A stretch of 64,000 nucleotides of DNA. Source: Sporodiniella umbellata. Its lineage: Eukaryota; Mucoromycota; Mucoromycetes; Mucorales; Rhizopodaceae. The notes below the pieces were generated by a model, which was not told the DNA's origin, did no database searches, and saw only the letters and a program-made list of their open reading frames with translations. The stretch lies in the NCBI GenBank assembly GCA_025677835.1, contig JAIXMR010000004.1, positions 186,001 to 250,000 on the forward strand. The letters run 5' to 3'. Below, in pieces: positions 21,102-32,939 of this stretch; the stretch's first letter is position 1, and each line of letters starts with the position of its first letter. A program made the translations under genes and the position numbers.

Positions 21102-21915
21102 TTAGAACCTACAGGGTTTTTGTTTTTCGAGATTTTTGTCTTGCTCCTGCTTATATAGCTTACTCCAAACTAAAGAGAAAAAGGAAAAAAATGGTGAATA
21201 TCGATATTGTTTCCTCTCCCTTTTTTTTTTTTTTTTTTAAAAAAAATTACTTAGTCCACATGCATTGCACAAAGTTCTAGGTCCTACAGATAATTGTGTA
21301 AATAAAGAAAGATAGTTTATTCTACTCAAAGCTTACCAAAGGGCCCTTTGCGCCATTCTGGTGTTTCCGAGCTACCAAGCCAAAAAGAAATAAGAAAGCG
21401 AGTTTTAAGCAAAAGAAAAAAAAAAAGTCGTGTTGTGATAGACGAACCTGTGGCATGAGTGACATTTTTTTGGCGTATCTTCTTGGATCGAAGTTCTCTG
21501 TGAAAAAAGCAAAAAAGTGTCAGATGTATGCAAAGAAAAGTAAGAATAAAAAACGCAACAGCCAAACTTACAAGCTTCTTTGTTGTACGAAAGATAGGAG
21601 CGTGGGAAGGCACGGTGGAATCAAACTCGCTTATGTTGGGTAATTGTATGCTACGAGCGTTTCTTTGGGGATGGGTTACTGAGCAACTGTCGAATCGATT
21701 CGTACTGGACGCACAATTCTATATTGACAAAAATAAACAAAACAAAACAAAAAAAGGCTAGCTCGCTTTTACCCCTTCTTTCAAGTCATCTGGTTTGTTT
21801 AATCTATCGAAATAATAATAAGAAATAGAGAGGTTACTTCTTGCTCTACTTGTTTTCCTTATTACTTTATTGAGGGTAAGGTTACTGTGTTGGGTTGCTT
21901 ATAATAAGAAGACAT
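21102..21915 (-). CDS. Small GATA-type zinc-finger protein (C-x2-C-x18-C-x2-C)
   Basis: Predicted transcription factor hidden in five small exons. Minus strand: ATG at 21915 gives MSSYYKQPNT, then a GTAACC donor. The next exon (about 21734-21567) reads LPNISEFDSTVPSHAPIF. After introns come CHSC (near 21430), SSETPEWRKGPFG (near 21365-21330), PRTLCNACGL (near 21270-21250) and IWSKLYKQEQDKNLEKQ, with the stop at 21104-21102. The joined finger is CHSC, 18 residues, CNAC, followed by GLIWSKLYK, which matches the GATA fold with the long loop seen in WC-2-like and plant GATA proteins. No PAS domain was found upstream, so it is a short protein (about 130 aa). The last intron holds a T18A8 palindrome. 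Finger identity is firm; the first exon is inferred. Confidence 0.75.
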
Positions 21916-22631
21916 GTTGTATAATTTTTGCTGAATACAAATATTAGATTATAATAATAATAATAATAAAGAAAAAAAAGCTGAAAGAAACAAAAAGAAA
22001 AAGACAATCCGTAGCTGATTTGGTTTTTATACAGGGCAAAAAGTGAATGGTGACAGTTGCACCAAGCTGCCAAGCAAATCACTTTCTCCTCTTTCAAGTG
22101 GTATCAGTCAGGCACACTTTAGCCTGGTTCCGAAGAGGGTTAGCGGAGTGCAAACAGCTTGTACGGCAGTTGTCTGTGAGCATATCTCCGTTTCTAACAA
22201 AACAAAACAAAACAACATTCCCTGAAGTCCGGTGTTTATAAACACTTTAAAATAGTACGATTTATACAACACACGCTTATTAGTTTGTCCAACATTTCCC
22301 TAAACCGACATAAAGAATAGGCTTTATGATTTACTTTGGCTATAGTTGGTCACTGCCCTGTACACCTTCAATACTTTGGCAAAACAATCCGATCCCATGG
22401 TACGCGTAGTTTAAAATCCCAAGAAAGCTTATGGTAGCCGTTTATAAGGCTTCGTTTGTTTCTATTATCAGAATGTAATCGTTCGCCTTCTGTTTCTTTT
22501 TTGGAAAGCCCAGGATTATCAAATCTGGCTGTCGCACTTGGTGCGTTGTACTCATGCGAATCGTACAGGGGAAATATCCCCTTATGTCAAAGCACATGAG
22601 TGTTTGAGATAGTATGATGAACACCTGGGTT

Positions 22632-22665
<34 letters not shown>

Positions 22666-23091
22666 GACAGAAATTTCAAATGTTTCAATTTCAAAATGTT
22701 TTTTTTCGAATGTCACTGGCATAGTGTGTTTAAATAACACACCCAATTTTAGAACCTACGTTAACGTTATGAGAATGCAAGTAAAACAAACAAACGGATG
22801 ATAGATCATATTGTCAGCGATTGCATCATTTAATAGTCAGAAAACATAATAGCGAATCCCCTTTATATGAATACGCTCAGGTTTCAATCAAAATATTTCT
22901 TCCTCTTTGTTCTTCAGTACCTCCTTTTTTTTTTTTATTATTATTATTAGCAAAGAAACATCTCCTTTTACTGAGACTTTTTTCGTTTGATTTGAGATGT
23001 TTGATTTGGTGATATCTTCTGTACAAGTAAAGATTAAACAAAAAGAGTAAGCAAAAGATAGGGTGTAACATAAAGTCTGAATTAGGCAGTG
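21916..23091. other. Divergent intergenic region between the GATA gene and the AEC transporter
   Basis: Contains ATAATA repeats (21949-21968), an AAAAC-type run (22196-22215), a poly-A run near 22636-22663 and a TTATTATTATTA run near 22937-22950. I looked for PAS or other upstream exons of the GATA gene and found no convincing one. An upstream exon of the AEC gene cannot be excluded. Confidence 0.4.
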
Positions 23092-24398
23092 ATGCAAGTG
23101 ATGACTATAGTTTTTACTGGAGCAGTGCTGGCAGAATATGGATATATCAATGATGACCAACAGAAAGTAATGGCAAAACGAAAATAGTGAACAAAAAGGG
23201 TTTTTAGGGATGGTTACATCTAACATTGTATAACAGTGGCTATCAAAGTTAAATATGGTGTTTTTTACGCCGTGTCTATTATTTGCAAATATCGCATCGG
23301 TCGTTTCTCTTGAAAGGCTGATCAGTCTCTGGCCAATACCTGCGTTTTATCTTACTTTTATTTTTATTTGCTGGGTTATCTGTCGAGCAGTGTCTCCTTT
23401 GTTTAACGTTGACCCATACCAAAGACGATTTGTACTAGCCTGTTCCATGTTTAACAACGCCAATTCATTACCTGTTGCTATTATGGCTGGGTTGGCGGTA
23501 TCGGAGGCGGGAAAATCTTTATATCGTCAATCTAGCGATACTCAGGCCATAATTGCAGCCAGGTACGCTAAACTTTGTGCTTCTTTAGGTTTATTTAACA
23601 CGAGAATAGTAATAGTTTTTTTTTTTTTTTTTTCATAGAGGGATTTCCTACGTGCTTTTTTTCGGACTATTTTCCAACTTTGTTAGATGGTCGTACGGAT
23701 TCAGTTTATTACAGAGACGATCCAAACTACAGGAACATACTCTGGACGAGTCTACATCCATTCTGCCCATCACTTCGCAAGATGAGTCGAGTAAATATGG
23801 AAGCACACAAAGCCTTTTGGCTGGTCGACGTACTTACGCTGTCTGGTGTAGAACGTTGGAGAACATACAGGGTTATATGTCTCCTCCACTTTATGCAGCC
23901 ATACTCGCATTACTAGTCGGCCTTTGTAGCCCTATTAAAGATCTGATGTACAACAAAAACGCATTTCTGTATGCCTCCTTTACACGTGCAATCGAGTCAT
24001 GCGGAAAAGCCTCAGTGCCCGTTGTTCTTGTTTGCTTGGGTGCCCAATTAAGAATGATCCGCAAAACACAAGAAAAGGCCTCGGATGAAATTCGCAAAAT
24101 AGTAAGAGTCACTTTACTTGTTCGTATTGTTCTAGTGCCTCTTTGTATTATCCCAATTGTCTATCTGTTTGCCAAACTTGGTCAAGATTCGCTTGATCTA
24201 GCAAAAGATCCTGTTTTCATCGTAGCTATGGTCATCGTAGGCTGTATGCCGACATCGATAAACTTGGCACAGATTAGCCAAGCAAATCGAGCGTTCAAAG
24301 ACGAGATGCTTCACGTTCTATTTTGGACTTACGGAGTAGCCTGTATACCGTTGTGCACGCTTGTAGTATTCTCAGCACTTTACATTGTACATGTCTAG
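23092..24398 (+). CDS. Auxin efflux carrier (AEC/PIN-like) family membrane transporter
   Basis: Multi-pass transporter, probably in ER or vacuolar membrane as for fungal AEC proteins; substrate unknown. Exons: 23092-23166, 23237-23562 and 23639-24398. The join at 23166/23237 gives DDQQKWLSKLNMVFFTPCLL, the AEC N-terminal signature (LSKL...FTPCLLF). The second exon has FNNANSLPVAIM, the conserved NxxxLP motif of the family. A hydrophilic loop follows (residues about 160-215), then four to five further TM segments, including VPVVLVCLGAQL and VGCMPTSINLAQISQ. The C-terminus ends right after the last TM helix. Met at 23092 is the first in frame, but a TAG/acceptor-like TTAG sits 9 nt upstream, so a further 5' exon is possible. 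Confidence 0.85.
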
Positions 24399-24663
24399 AC
24401 CTAAGCCTTGCTCTTCTTTTTTTTTTTTTTTGGACACATCATCTTTCACTGGGCAGCATACATTATTCATACTATTCTTTGTAAATACAACTTTTTATTT
24501 CGTTCTGTTTTCCTTTTTAAAACAACAGCAAAAAAAGAGAGACTCTCAAAGCGTGTTACGAGATGTAAAATAACTAGGTATCCAATAGGAGTCAATACCT
24601 TCAAATGTATCGATCCAGGCTATTCCATCAGATAGTAAATGTAACTATAAAAAAGACAAGACG
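24399..24663. other. Convergent intergenic spacer
   Basis: Separates the AEC transporter stop from the VPS22 stop. T14 run at 24418-24431. No gene. Confidence 0.4.
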
Positions 24664-25598
24664 TCAGTCTGTACCCTTTCCCTTTTTCTCTCTTTTTGTG
24701 TATGTTTTGTATTTTACTGTAGCGCTATTGATCCGTTCTTTGTGCCATCCTAATTCCTTTTGGATCATATCGATAGTGACATATCCTGATTTTTGTGCAA
24801 GTAGCAGCAAGGCAGACTGATCTTTATCGAGCTCTTTAGGTATAGATCTCACAAGTTTTTTGTCTCCGATCAGTAGCACTTCATAGCCTCCACTGAGCGG
24901 TTTTAAGGTTTTGATAGCTCTGATTAAATCATCTTCTGTTATCTGTTGTAGCTGTTTTCCACTGTTTCGGTTACCGTCGTCCACGCCTCGCATAGTCTTT
25001 ACTCTCTTCATTATTTCGTCGAGCTCGGTCAGACCACCGTCGTTTGATCTACTCATGATACACGCCTCGATTATTTGAATCCCAAGCTCGTAATAAAAAT
25101 CGCCTACACCTAACAAATCAGCCCAAAAACCTTTGTTTGCTATAAAACGGTCATTAGACTTCATCAATTCTATATCGAGTATACGTTATTTACAATACAG
25201 GCAAGTGGATCAACTCCAATATTCGCACACATCTTTTGAAAATGAGCTCGAAAGGTCGGGTCTTTTCGAATGTCTTTACGGTGTTTTTGGGCAAATTCCT
25301 GCAAATTGATTTTAAAGGTTTCCATCTGTTTCTGAAGCTAAAAATAAAAAAAAAATGAAATGTATTGATTGATAGTTCTCTTTTTTTGTTTATTTGCTAT
25401 AGCTTGATGCTAAGCTGGTACCTGTTCTAATTCTTGAGCAGCCATGGAATCGCCCACTTGCTGGTAATCTCTCTGTACGTATCAAACAATTTAGTTTTCT
25501 CTTTCTCTCCCTTTTTTTTTTTAAAAAAAAGATGAGTGATTTACATCAAGCTTTTCTCTATGTCTAACATTAGCAAGTCCAACGGGTCTTCTTCTCAT
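24664..25598 (-). CDS. VPS22: ESCRT-II subunit VPS22/SNF8 (EAP30)
   Basis: Component of ESCRT-II, which sorts ubiquitinated cargo at endosomes. Start ATG at 25598 gives MRRRPVGLANVRHREKLD, the conserved SNF8 opening. The next exons read RDYQQVGDSMAAQELEQ and LQKQMETFKINLQEFAQKHR, and then CANIGVDPLA. An intron joins this to SNKGFWADLLGVGDFYYELG, the most conserved block. The C-terminal part (winged helices) contains EDDLIRAIKTLKPLSGGYEV and SGYVTIDMIQKELGWHKER, ending in a basic tail. Total about 245 aa, normal for the family. One intron carries a T11A8 palindrome (25512-25530). Confidence 0.93.
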
Positions 25599-26216
25599 CT
25601 GCTAAAGTCCAAATTGAGAAACAGTTAAAACAGAGATATAAAGATTAATTCTATTTTACCTTAGGTCACGTGAAATGAAGAGACACTAAATTTATTGAAA
25701 AAAAAAAAAGCTGCCTCGGGCCACAGTCTGTCTAGAAAAGGGACACTACCGAGATTTTAATTTATCTCATCGTCTACCTTGTACAGTGGTTGGAACGTTA
25801 AATTATGGCCTTGAAAAGATCGTTTTGAAGTTTTCGGAAATTTTAGTTTGCGAGCTCTTTATGAGCCAGTTTGCGTTTGCCATAAAAACCAATTTGCGGT
25901 TTTTTTTGTTCATGTTATTAAAGACCATTTATTTGGAAAGAGAAAAGCTAATATTCAATTTTTGGTAATTTAAGAAGTAAAAGAACAAGTGCTTAATACC
26001 AAAACTCTCCCTTCAGTCGTCTCTATCCAGGCTTCTGTTCTTTTGCAGTTCCTCTTCTTCCTATCTGTTTGAACAACTAACTCTTAACACTCAAGTGCAG
26101 ATTTGCGGTCTGAATAGTGGTATTTGAAATGACGACAGGCTTGGGTCGATATGCATAGTGAGGGGGTATAGTATTTTTTATTTAGTTTGTTTTTTGTTTT
26201 TGTTTTTAATATGTGA
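25599..26216. other. Intergenic between VPS22 start and Beclin end
   Basis: Upstream region of VPS22, including a short pyrimidine-rich stretch. The ORF at 25786-25968 is low-complexity and not supported. No gene. Confidence 0.4.
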
Positions 26217-27939
26217 TTACGGTCCGTCGTCCAAATCGTTAGCTGTGTTTGCTCTACTTGCGAATAAAAGAATCCATTTCATGTTGGTTAGCATATACCG
26301 CAGTGCCTTTGTCCACGAATCATCTTGATTGAACTGCAGTCTAATGGATAAATCTCCTATTTTGTCCTTGTTTATTCTGTATGGAAGTTTCAAACTCTTA
26401 TCTTTTTCTTCTGCAAAATCGCCGAGTTGTTTAAGGCAGATCAGCACAGCTTCCATAGCATGGTCAAATCTTCTATTCAAGAACATTCTATTTAGTGCAA
26501 AATCGCCCGTGCTATAGCTATATCAGGAAAGGAGATTAGCTTTGTATCATTTTTTCTTATTTGGAATATGACTTACAGCTCGTAAGAGATGACGCTATCG
26601 CTCCCGATCTTTTCAACCCTTGAAAAAGACCCCATAGGTACTAGTCGATAGCTATAGGATTGTTTTAAACGAAACGCTTTTGACCGTTGAAACTTACTTT
26701 TGAAATTGAAACTTTAGCTTGTTTGCTATTGTATACAGTAGTAAAAGCGTTTGTCCCCATGCAGCATTGATTTCATTCCACTCGACCTATTTTTTTTTTT
26801 TTGAGAATGAATAACGTTTTGGAGGTTTTTACAACTGCCGGCTTACTGGATGCGCACTCAATCTTCCTAGCCTGAATCCGTTGATGGTTCCAAACGGACC
26901 ATCGTGCGATATACAAAACGCATCGTTATAAACCACAGTCTTTTGAAGTTTTTCATACTGCCTCACATCATGGTCGTATTTCAAATTGATGGAGTCTCTT
27001 TCGTTCTGAAAGGTATCCAGGTTGAGTTGATATTCGTTACGCTTTTCCCAAAAGGCTTCCTCCTCTGTTTCCAATTCCTTCATTTCTGTTTCTAGTGCAT
27101 CGAGTTCTTCCTGAAGCATGTCCTCTTCCTCTTTTAACCGCTCAAGTTCCGATGAAGCGTCCTCTTCTGCCACCTGAAGCTCACTCAGTTGCTTTCGAAG
27201 CTCTTCCTCTTCTTCTCTCGACAGTTTGCTACCCTTGACTTTCTTCATAAATTCTATATAGCAATCGCGTTCTTTGCTGACGTCTTCGAGCTGTTTCTCA
27301 AGTGTCTCGAGCAACATGTCTGTACATTCCTGACACAGCGGGTGATCCACATCCGATTGAGAGGACATGATGCCAAATAACCGGTTGGCCACTTTCAGGC
27401 GATGAGAAAGGCTGTTATTTCTGGTCCAGTTTACCTCGTCTAGTACGGCTGCGCTAGGGCTTTCGATATGAAAGGAGGATTCCATCATGGCAACTGCATT
27501 CGAAGGACTGACACTGCTGATGGTGTTGGTCGATTTCGATGTGAGGATAGAAATAGGTCGACTGATGGGTCTGTTCTCTTTGGGTGGGTGAGGAAGGAGC
27601 ACAAAGGATTCGGATATAGGCTGGCTTCTTCTCTTTTCAGATACGCTTCGATATGGCGATGGAAGCGAACTTGGTTTCGGGCCCGATATCTTGCGTGACA
27701 TGGGTTCAGGAAATGGGACTTGCGTTTGTGTCTGATGGCGATGCCTATGAGACTCGAATTGTTCTTCGGCAAGTAACGGGGCTATTTAAACCTTGAGTAA
27801 TTCAGAGCCAAAAGAAAGAAAATAAAAAAGAAGGTAGGTGTTGTTTACCTTTCAGCATATCTGATGCAGCCTGGTCCATGTTCATAAGGGAATCATCGAT
27901 TTTTAGCAGTTGGGAACATCGTTTACAGTGAAAAGACAT
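26217..27939 (-). CDS. ATG6: Beclin 1 / Atg6 (Vps30) autophagy protein
   Basis: Subunit of the class III PI3-kinase complexes in autophagy and vacuolar sorting. Exon 1 from ATG 27939 reads [17 protein letters not shown] with the N-terminal CxxC typical of the family. The large exon (about 27780-26829) has a Ser/Pro-rich part, CQEC, then a coiled coil (residues about 190-300; [14 protein letters not shown]). It ends with [20 protein letters not shown] and GRLSAHPV, the evolutionarily conserved domain. Following exons give [19 protein letters not shown] and the C-terminal block [18 protein letters not shown] and [12 protein letters not shown]. Length about 450 aa, as expected. The Met at 27701 is internal, not the start. 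Confidence 0.95.
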
Positions 27940-28698
27940 TCTAAGGCACTGTGCTCAAGAAACCAAAGAAAAAATGAAAAAATGAAAAAAGTAAGAATGG
28001 GGCATGTGACCAGTATTTGAACACCAATACAACAACTAGTTATGATCCAGCGGGGATAAAGAGTGATCTGTGCCTGCATTAATTGTATTGAGTCTAGTCA
28101 CTTGCTTTTTGTTAGGTCAGGAGCTTTCGAACCCCTCACTTACAGAACAAGAATTTTTAACAGTACTGGTAAATGGTAAGGATATATTTCTAAAAATTAA
28201 TCAGAAGATATTTCTGAAATAGCCGTAATGTTACTATGACGAAAGTTGAACGTAAAAAACAAAGAAACGTATCTCAAAATTCCTGCCTGGAATACTATGT
28301 CTACACCGTACATAGTATCATACAGCAATGCCTTATCCATGTAGTAAAAGTGTATTGAAAAAAAAAAAAAAAAAAAAAAAAAAAACCAGGGAAATCTGAG
28401 CTGATGTTGCTATTAGACCTTTTTGAAATGACACAATGATACATTATAGCCAGTATAGGTAGCGCACCTATCGTAACATTCATATGTTTTAGCGCTTCTA
28501 ATAAGCAAGGCAACCAGAAAAGACCTATCAATGGAGCAGCAAACCCAGCTCTTTTTTTCGAAGAACTTTGAGGGATTTTTCTCTTATTACAGATAGAGTG
28601 AAGAGGGCTGTAATTGATACTCAGATTTAGTTTAAAACAGAGTGTTAAGCAAGACCAACTTTCCTTTTTTTTTCCTTCCAAATTTAAAACTCGAAACT
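27940..28698. other. Divergent promoter region Beclin / UCH
   Basis: Shared upstream region of two divergent genes in the ubiquitin/autophagy sphere. Contains an A26 run (28358-28385). The minus ORF at 28301-28681 translates the homopolymer and has no recognisable domain. Confidence 0.4.
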
Positions 28699-29774
28699 AT
28701 GGAAGAACAAAGACAAGTCATCAAGTGGGTTCCTCTCGAAGCCAACCCGGATGTAAGCAGATTAACAAACCTGAAGGATAAAATAACTCATCGTTAGCTT
28801 AAATAGATTTGGAATAAGGTATAGAATGAATGCCTTATTTTTTTTTGTTCGTGTGAAGCTTAACGCAACAAACAAATACTACGTATAGATTATTCACGAA
28901 AACGGAATCGACCCAAAATACAACTTTGTCGATGTTTATGGTAAATAAAGAGAGGCTTATACTCCTTCGTTTTTTTTTCTTCCCTTTTCTAACTTGGTTC
29001 GCCTAAGGATTTGATCCCGAGCTTTTGGCAATGATCCCTCAACCCGTGCAGGCCATGGTATTCTTATTCCCGATAACAAAAATTTACGAAGAATACAAAG
29101 CACAAGAGGAAGACCAGCTAATTCGACACGAGCAAGCTATTAGTCCCGATGTTGTGTTTTTCCAGCAAACAATCGGCAATGCTTGCGGAATGATGGCTAT
29201 ATTGCACTCAGTAGCAAGTAGCAATAATGGGCTTATTGGTACCAAAAAAAAAAAAAAAAAAAAAAGACTTGGGCGAACGTGCCACCTTTTAACCTATATT
29301 TCGTAGGCCCTGGTTTGTTTCATGATATTATTGAAGAAGCCAAAAACATGTCTGTTGAAGAACGAAGCGAATACTTGGAAAGTTCAAAAGAGCTTGCAGA
29401 AGTTCATCAGGGTGCTGCCAGCGTGGGACAAACGATGGTAAGAAATCTCTTACTGGACCAAAAAAAAAATCTCCCACGCATTGCTCACCCTCCTTGTATA
29501 ATAGGCTCCCGATAGAGAAGACGAAATCGACTTGCACTTTGTTTGCTTTATTGAAGTAGACGATCATCTGTATGAACTTGACGGAAGAAAGATGTTTCCA
29601 ATCAATCATGGAAAATCCACCAACCTAATGGAGGTAAGATGAATGGAAAAAAGATGTCTCGTTATTAACCTATCACGGAAATAGAGCTCTGTCAGAGTAA
29701 TGAAGCAATACATGGAAAGAGATCCCAAAGAACAGAATTACAACGCCATTGCTTTATGTAAAACAGAAGAATAA
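28699..29774 (+). CDS. Ubiquitin C-terminal hydrolase, UCH (UCH-L3/Yuh1) family
   Basis: Cysteine protease that processes ubiquitin or Nedd8/Rub1 adducts. Exons begin at 28699 ([18 protein letters not shown]) and near 28890 ([18 protein letters not shown]). The third, near 29008-29239, holds the catalytic Cys in [15 protein letters not shown] with the oxyanion Gln just before it. Two more exons carry the crossover loop region ([12 protein letters not shown]) and the catalytic His and Asp in [20 protein letters not shown]. The last exon ends [11 protein letters not shown], stop 29772-29774. About 230 aa, normal for UCH-L1/L3; no C-terminal ULD extension, so not UCH37. All triad residues are present, so activity is expected. 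Confidence 0.95.
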
Positions 29775-30382
29775 AGTTTCTTTAAATGCAACCGAACCAG
29801 TGGACTGTAATGCATGTCATTTTCCTTTCTCTTTATTGAATGATGCCATGCAATGATGTAATATAAATGGAAATTTAGATCAAAATACCCGTGTCACCTT
29901 TCACTGTACATATGTGTATTTGGTGTAACATATACTATTATGTTTCTGAGTATAGATTGTGGGCGAGTGATAGAAATTTGTTTGAAGCAGTTTTTATATG
30001 TATAGCGCTTTGAAGGGGATATATGAGGGTCAACATAAAATGAATTAAACTTTGTTTTGTATGTGCGTATATTATATATACATACAATCAAACCGATGGA
30101 AATTGGCGTTTTCACAGAAATAATTGTCACTTTTATAAAAATGATTGGCCCAAAGACAAAAAACAAATGTCACAAACTCAAGAGTACAGTCATTTCAGGA
30201 AGTAGAGTCGCGGCTTCAGAATTTGATGTCGCCCAACAATGAAGTCGTGCCATGAGCTTTTACTTGGCGCTTAGTGATTACCATATAAAATTACTTAGCA
30301 TTTTATTTTTATAAAAATGAGGCGATAGTTCCTTGCTTTTTTTCTCTTCTTTCTCCTGTTTCAGTTTATTTTACAGTACAGT
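29775..30382. other. Intergenic between UCH gene and transposon copy C
   Basis: AT-rich with no supported gene. An ORF at 30057-30242 lacks motifs. Its right part may be the 5' flank of the transposon remnant, but the GATTTTGATTGGCTGC motif of the other copies is not seen here. Confidence 0.35.
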
Positions 30383-31374
30383 TACTCAAAATGAGTATTC
30401 AGTTTTTTTTTATGAAGATGGACGAGGCTATGTTGATAAGTACGAAGCTAAACCCATGGATCTTGTTGTTGATGAGGAGCTGTTCGCTATCGAAACCATA
30501 GGTTCTCGTACTCAATTTCTAAAGAATAAATTTTCAGAAAGACTTAATCCTGCAACACGTCCAACTGCAAATGTAAAGAGTAATGAGGATGTTGATATGA
30601 AGTTATGCAATAAGCGACGCTATATATTTTACTCTGATGACGAGAAAACTAGGTTTTTCATCTATTTTTTTTTTTTTAGTAAAAACTAAAGTGCTTCTGC
30701 TGCTGCGAGACAATTAAGTATTCATATTCGTGTAGCCCAGAGGTAGGTCAAGCGCTATTACGAAGATCCTGAAGGCATTTTTGAGAAGAAAAATCAGGTC
30801 GGCATCGTATTCTTAGGGAGGAGCATAAGCGATTTCTTTTAAACCACATTGATGAGAATCCTTTTGTTGTTTTAAGTAAAGAGGTAAAAAGTTTGAAACA
30901 AAACTTTATAGATTTTAATGTTTCTCGTAATACTGTTTATAACTTCGTGACAACTCGGTACAATTTATCCATTAAACAAACACAATTTCACCCTTTGGAA
31001 AGAAATAGTGAAGAAAAAATTCAGCAAAGGTACGATTGGGTCAGCAAACTGACTAGGATTTTAGAGCCAATTGTGTCTTTCTTGATGAATCAGCCTTTCC
31101 TATTAATTTGAAACGAAGTATGGCTTGGTCAAGGAAAAGAACTCCTGCAATAGTTACAGTGCCTACAACCAAAGCAAACGCAACTTCGACTTTAAGTGCA
31201 ATATCTGTCACTGGTTTGATTAGTGTTAGTTTGAGGGTTCCAAAGTGCATCAAAAAGAAAAAACTTGGATATGAGACTGATGCCTATAGCACAGCAACAG
31301 TGACAGGGTATTATCTGAGCTTTTTAAAGGCCACTCTTGATAAATTTTCGCTACCTTCTTATTTGTTTATTTAA
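30383..31374 (+). mobile_element. Decayed DDE (Tc1/mariner-IS630-like) transposon, copy C
   Basis: Broken transposase on the plus strand. Fragments in order: PMDLVVDEELFAIETIG, then YIFYSDDEKTRFF, then a helix-turn-helix region interrupted by stops near 30690-30840. VSRNTVYNFVTTRYNLSIKQ follows at about 30926-30990, then ERNSEEKIQQRYDWVSK. After a frameshift comes FLDESAFPINLKRSMAWSRK with the first catalytic Asp, followed by PAIVTVPTTKANATSTLSAI. The second Asp and the C-terminus are not found; the element ends or is truncated before copy B. At least two frameshifts and one stop are visible, so it is inactive. The family was judged from the DESAF...WS...AIS pattern. Confidence 0.75.
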
Positions 31375-31509
31375 TCTTGTACTACATTTGGCCAGAAATA
31401 CTAGTTTTGACATCCTGTATTTTTTTTAGTATTGTATTTGAAATTAAGAATATTTTTGAAAACAGAGTATTTAAAGTTAATTATACTAAATCTACTTATG
31501 TATTGTTTG

Positions 31510-32200
31510 GATAGTGCCTCATTACATATTTAGTTGGATTTCATAGTATTTAAAATGTTTCTCGAGACTTTAATATCCTGAAGTTGTGTCGATAAATGCT
31601 CGGCCACTTCAACAACAGTGGCAGAGGGACTAACATCAACGAGGTTGATAACAGTCGTTTTCTGCTCTTCGGTTAAGATGCGCTTACAACCTACAGCTTT
31701 CAAAAACACTAGCAGGACACACACTATACTGGTTAACCCATCTCTGCGCTGTTCGAATGTGAATAACTAACTGCTTTGCTGCAGCTGACATACTCATGCA
31801 CCTTTCGATCTTCAGATCAAAAAGTCTAGCTTAATCTTGAACAATATAACGCACATGATCTCGTTTCGTATTTGCTTTCTTCATACAGATATCTTTGTCT
31901 TTTATCTTTTCTATCGACATTAGGCAAGTCAGAGATGTTTCAATTACTCAGTATGTGTAGCAGTTGTCTCAACAGTAAATTCGTTCTGATCAACAACGTA
32001 GTCCATAGACTCAGGGCCGCTATTCCCATTCATACACATGTTCATATAAAAAGATTGTAAAGGGTTGATAAAAAAAAAAAGCTACCGCTCTTCAATTTAT
32101 ATTTTTTTCTAAAAATAATGATTTCTATTTTTGAAAATATGAAATCAATTTTGATTGGCCAGGGATATAGATTTTGATTGGCTGCAACATTGCTTGTTAG
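31510..32200 (-). mobile_element. Decayed DDE transposon remnant, copy B (opposite orientation)
   Basis: Minus-strand relative of copies A and C covering only the N-terminal half. The fragment at 31724-31530 reads TEEQKTTVINLVDVSPSATV, then HLSTQLQDIKVSRN, and upstream (around 31980-32040) MDYVVDQNEFTVETTAT. Multiple stops and shifts occur between. The nucleotide sequence aligns by eye with 100-600 and 780-870 of copy A, including the shared non-coding GATTTTGATTGGCTGC near 32167. It faces copy C tail to tail. Confidence 0.7.
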
Positions 32201-32305
32201 AAGCACTGTATATATAATATGTGTGGGTTTGTGCGTGATTATATGTGTAAATAAAACGTCGTATGATTTTTTTTCTTTTCTTTTTTTTTTTTTTTTTTTA
32301 AACAT

Positions 32306-32939
32306 TTAGTTTTTTTCAAAAAACCCCAAAGGATGGCTTCGCTTTCTCATTCTCTTTTTCTTAACAAGGGTTCTTTTTGAGTCTTTGGAGTAAAAGCTGT
32401 CGATTTCTTTTTGTATAGCTGAGAGATAATCCGCGATTTCTATGTGATTATTGTTGTGCTGTAGAAAATAAGAAGGATCAATCTCTACTGTGAGAGTAGT
32501 AGTGGTCGGGGCAGGTGTTGGTGTAAACGTTTCTCCAGGTGTCTCGGGTGGCTGAAATGGTCTTAGAGTAGCCATATAATTTGCAAACACTTCTTCTTCT
32601 AATAAGATATAATGCTATTAGAACCATATTTAAATCGCATCGTTGAGTCTTCTTACTATTGCTTTCTTCTTTTTTGATCTCGCCTACTAGGTTTCCCGCC
32701 TTAAACGGTTTTGGAGCAGATAGTCCGAGCAGAGGCCTGTGAAGTGAATAAAACGCATTAAATGCAAGCTCAGAGACCGGAATGTTGATCACTGGCATAT
32801 ATGGTATGACTTCAGACGGTGACTTCTTGGGCGTTTTTTTATCGACCGTTTCCTCTTTGGCTTTTGTATATGAAGAGAAATACGTTCTTTTTGTGTTTTT
32901 TGCATTTTTTAAAATCGAAAATCCTCTGAAAACCATCAT
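32306..32939 (-). CDS. Unrecognised basic protein, possibly mitochondrial
   Basis: Two exons: ATG at 32939 to about 32656, then about 32600-32306. The N-terminus MMVFRGFSILKNAKNTKRTY is basic and lacks acidic residues, like a mitochondrial presequence. A conserved-looking hydrophobic block follows (VIPYMPVINIPVSELAFNAF, then YSLHRPLLGL). A proline/threonine-rich linker comes next (QPPETPGETFTPTPAPTTTT). The C-terminus is very basic (KRTLVKKKRMRKRSHPLG), a feature shared with small mitoribosomal or mitochondrial RNA-binding proteins. About 195 aa. I do not assign a family. The longer frame to 32960 would start with TTG, so ATG 32939 is preferred. Confidence 0.6.

Noticed and set aside
22442..22624. 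Possible PAS-domain exon of a longer white-collar-2-like gene
   Set aside because: The frame (FDIRGYFPCTIRM) vaguely suggested a PAS fold, but conserved PAS motifs and workable splice phases to the zinc-finger exons were not found.
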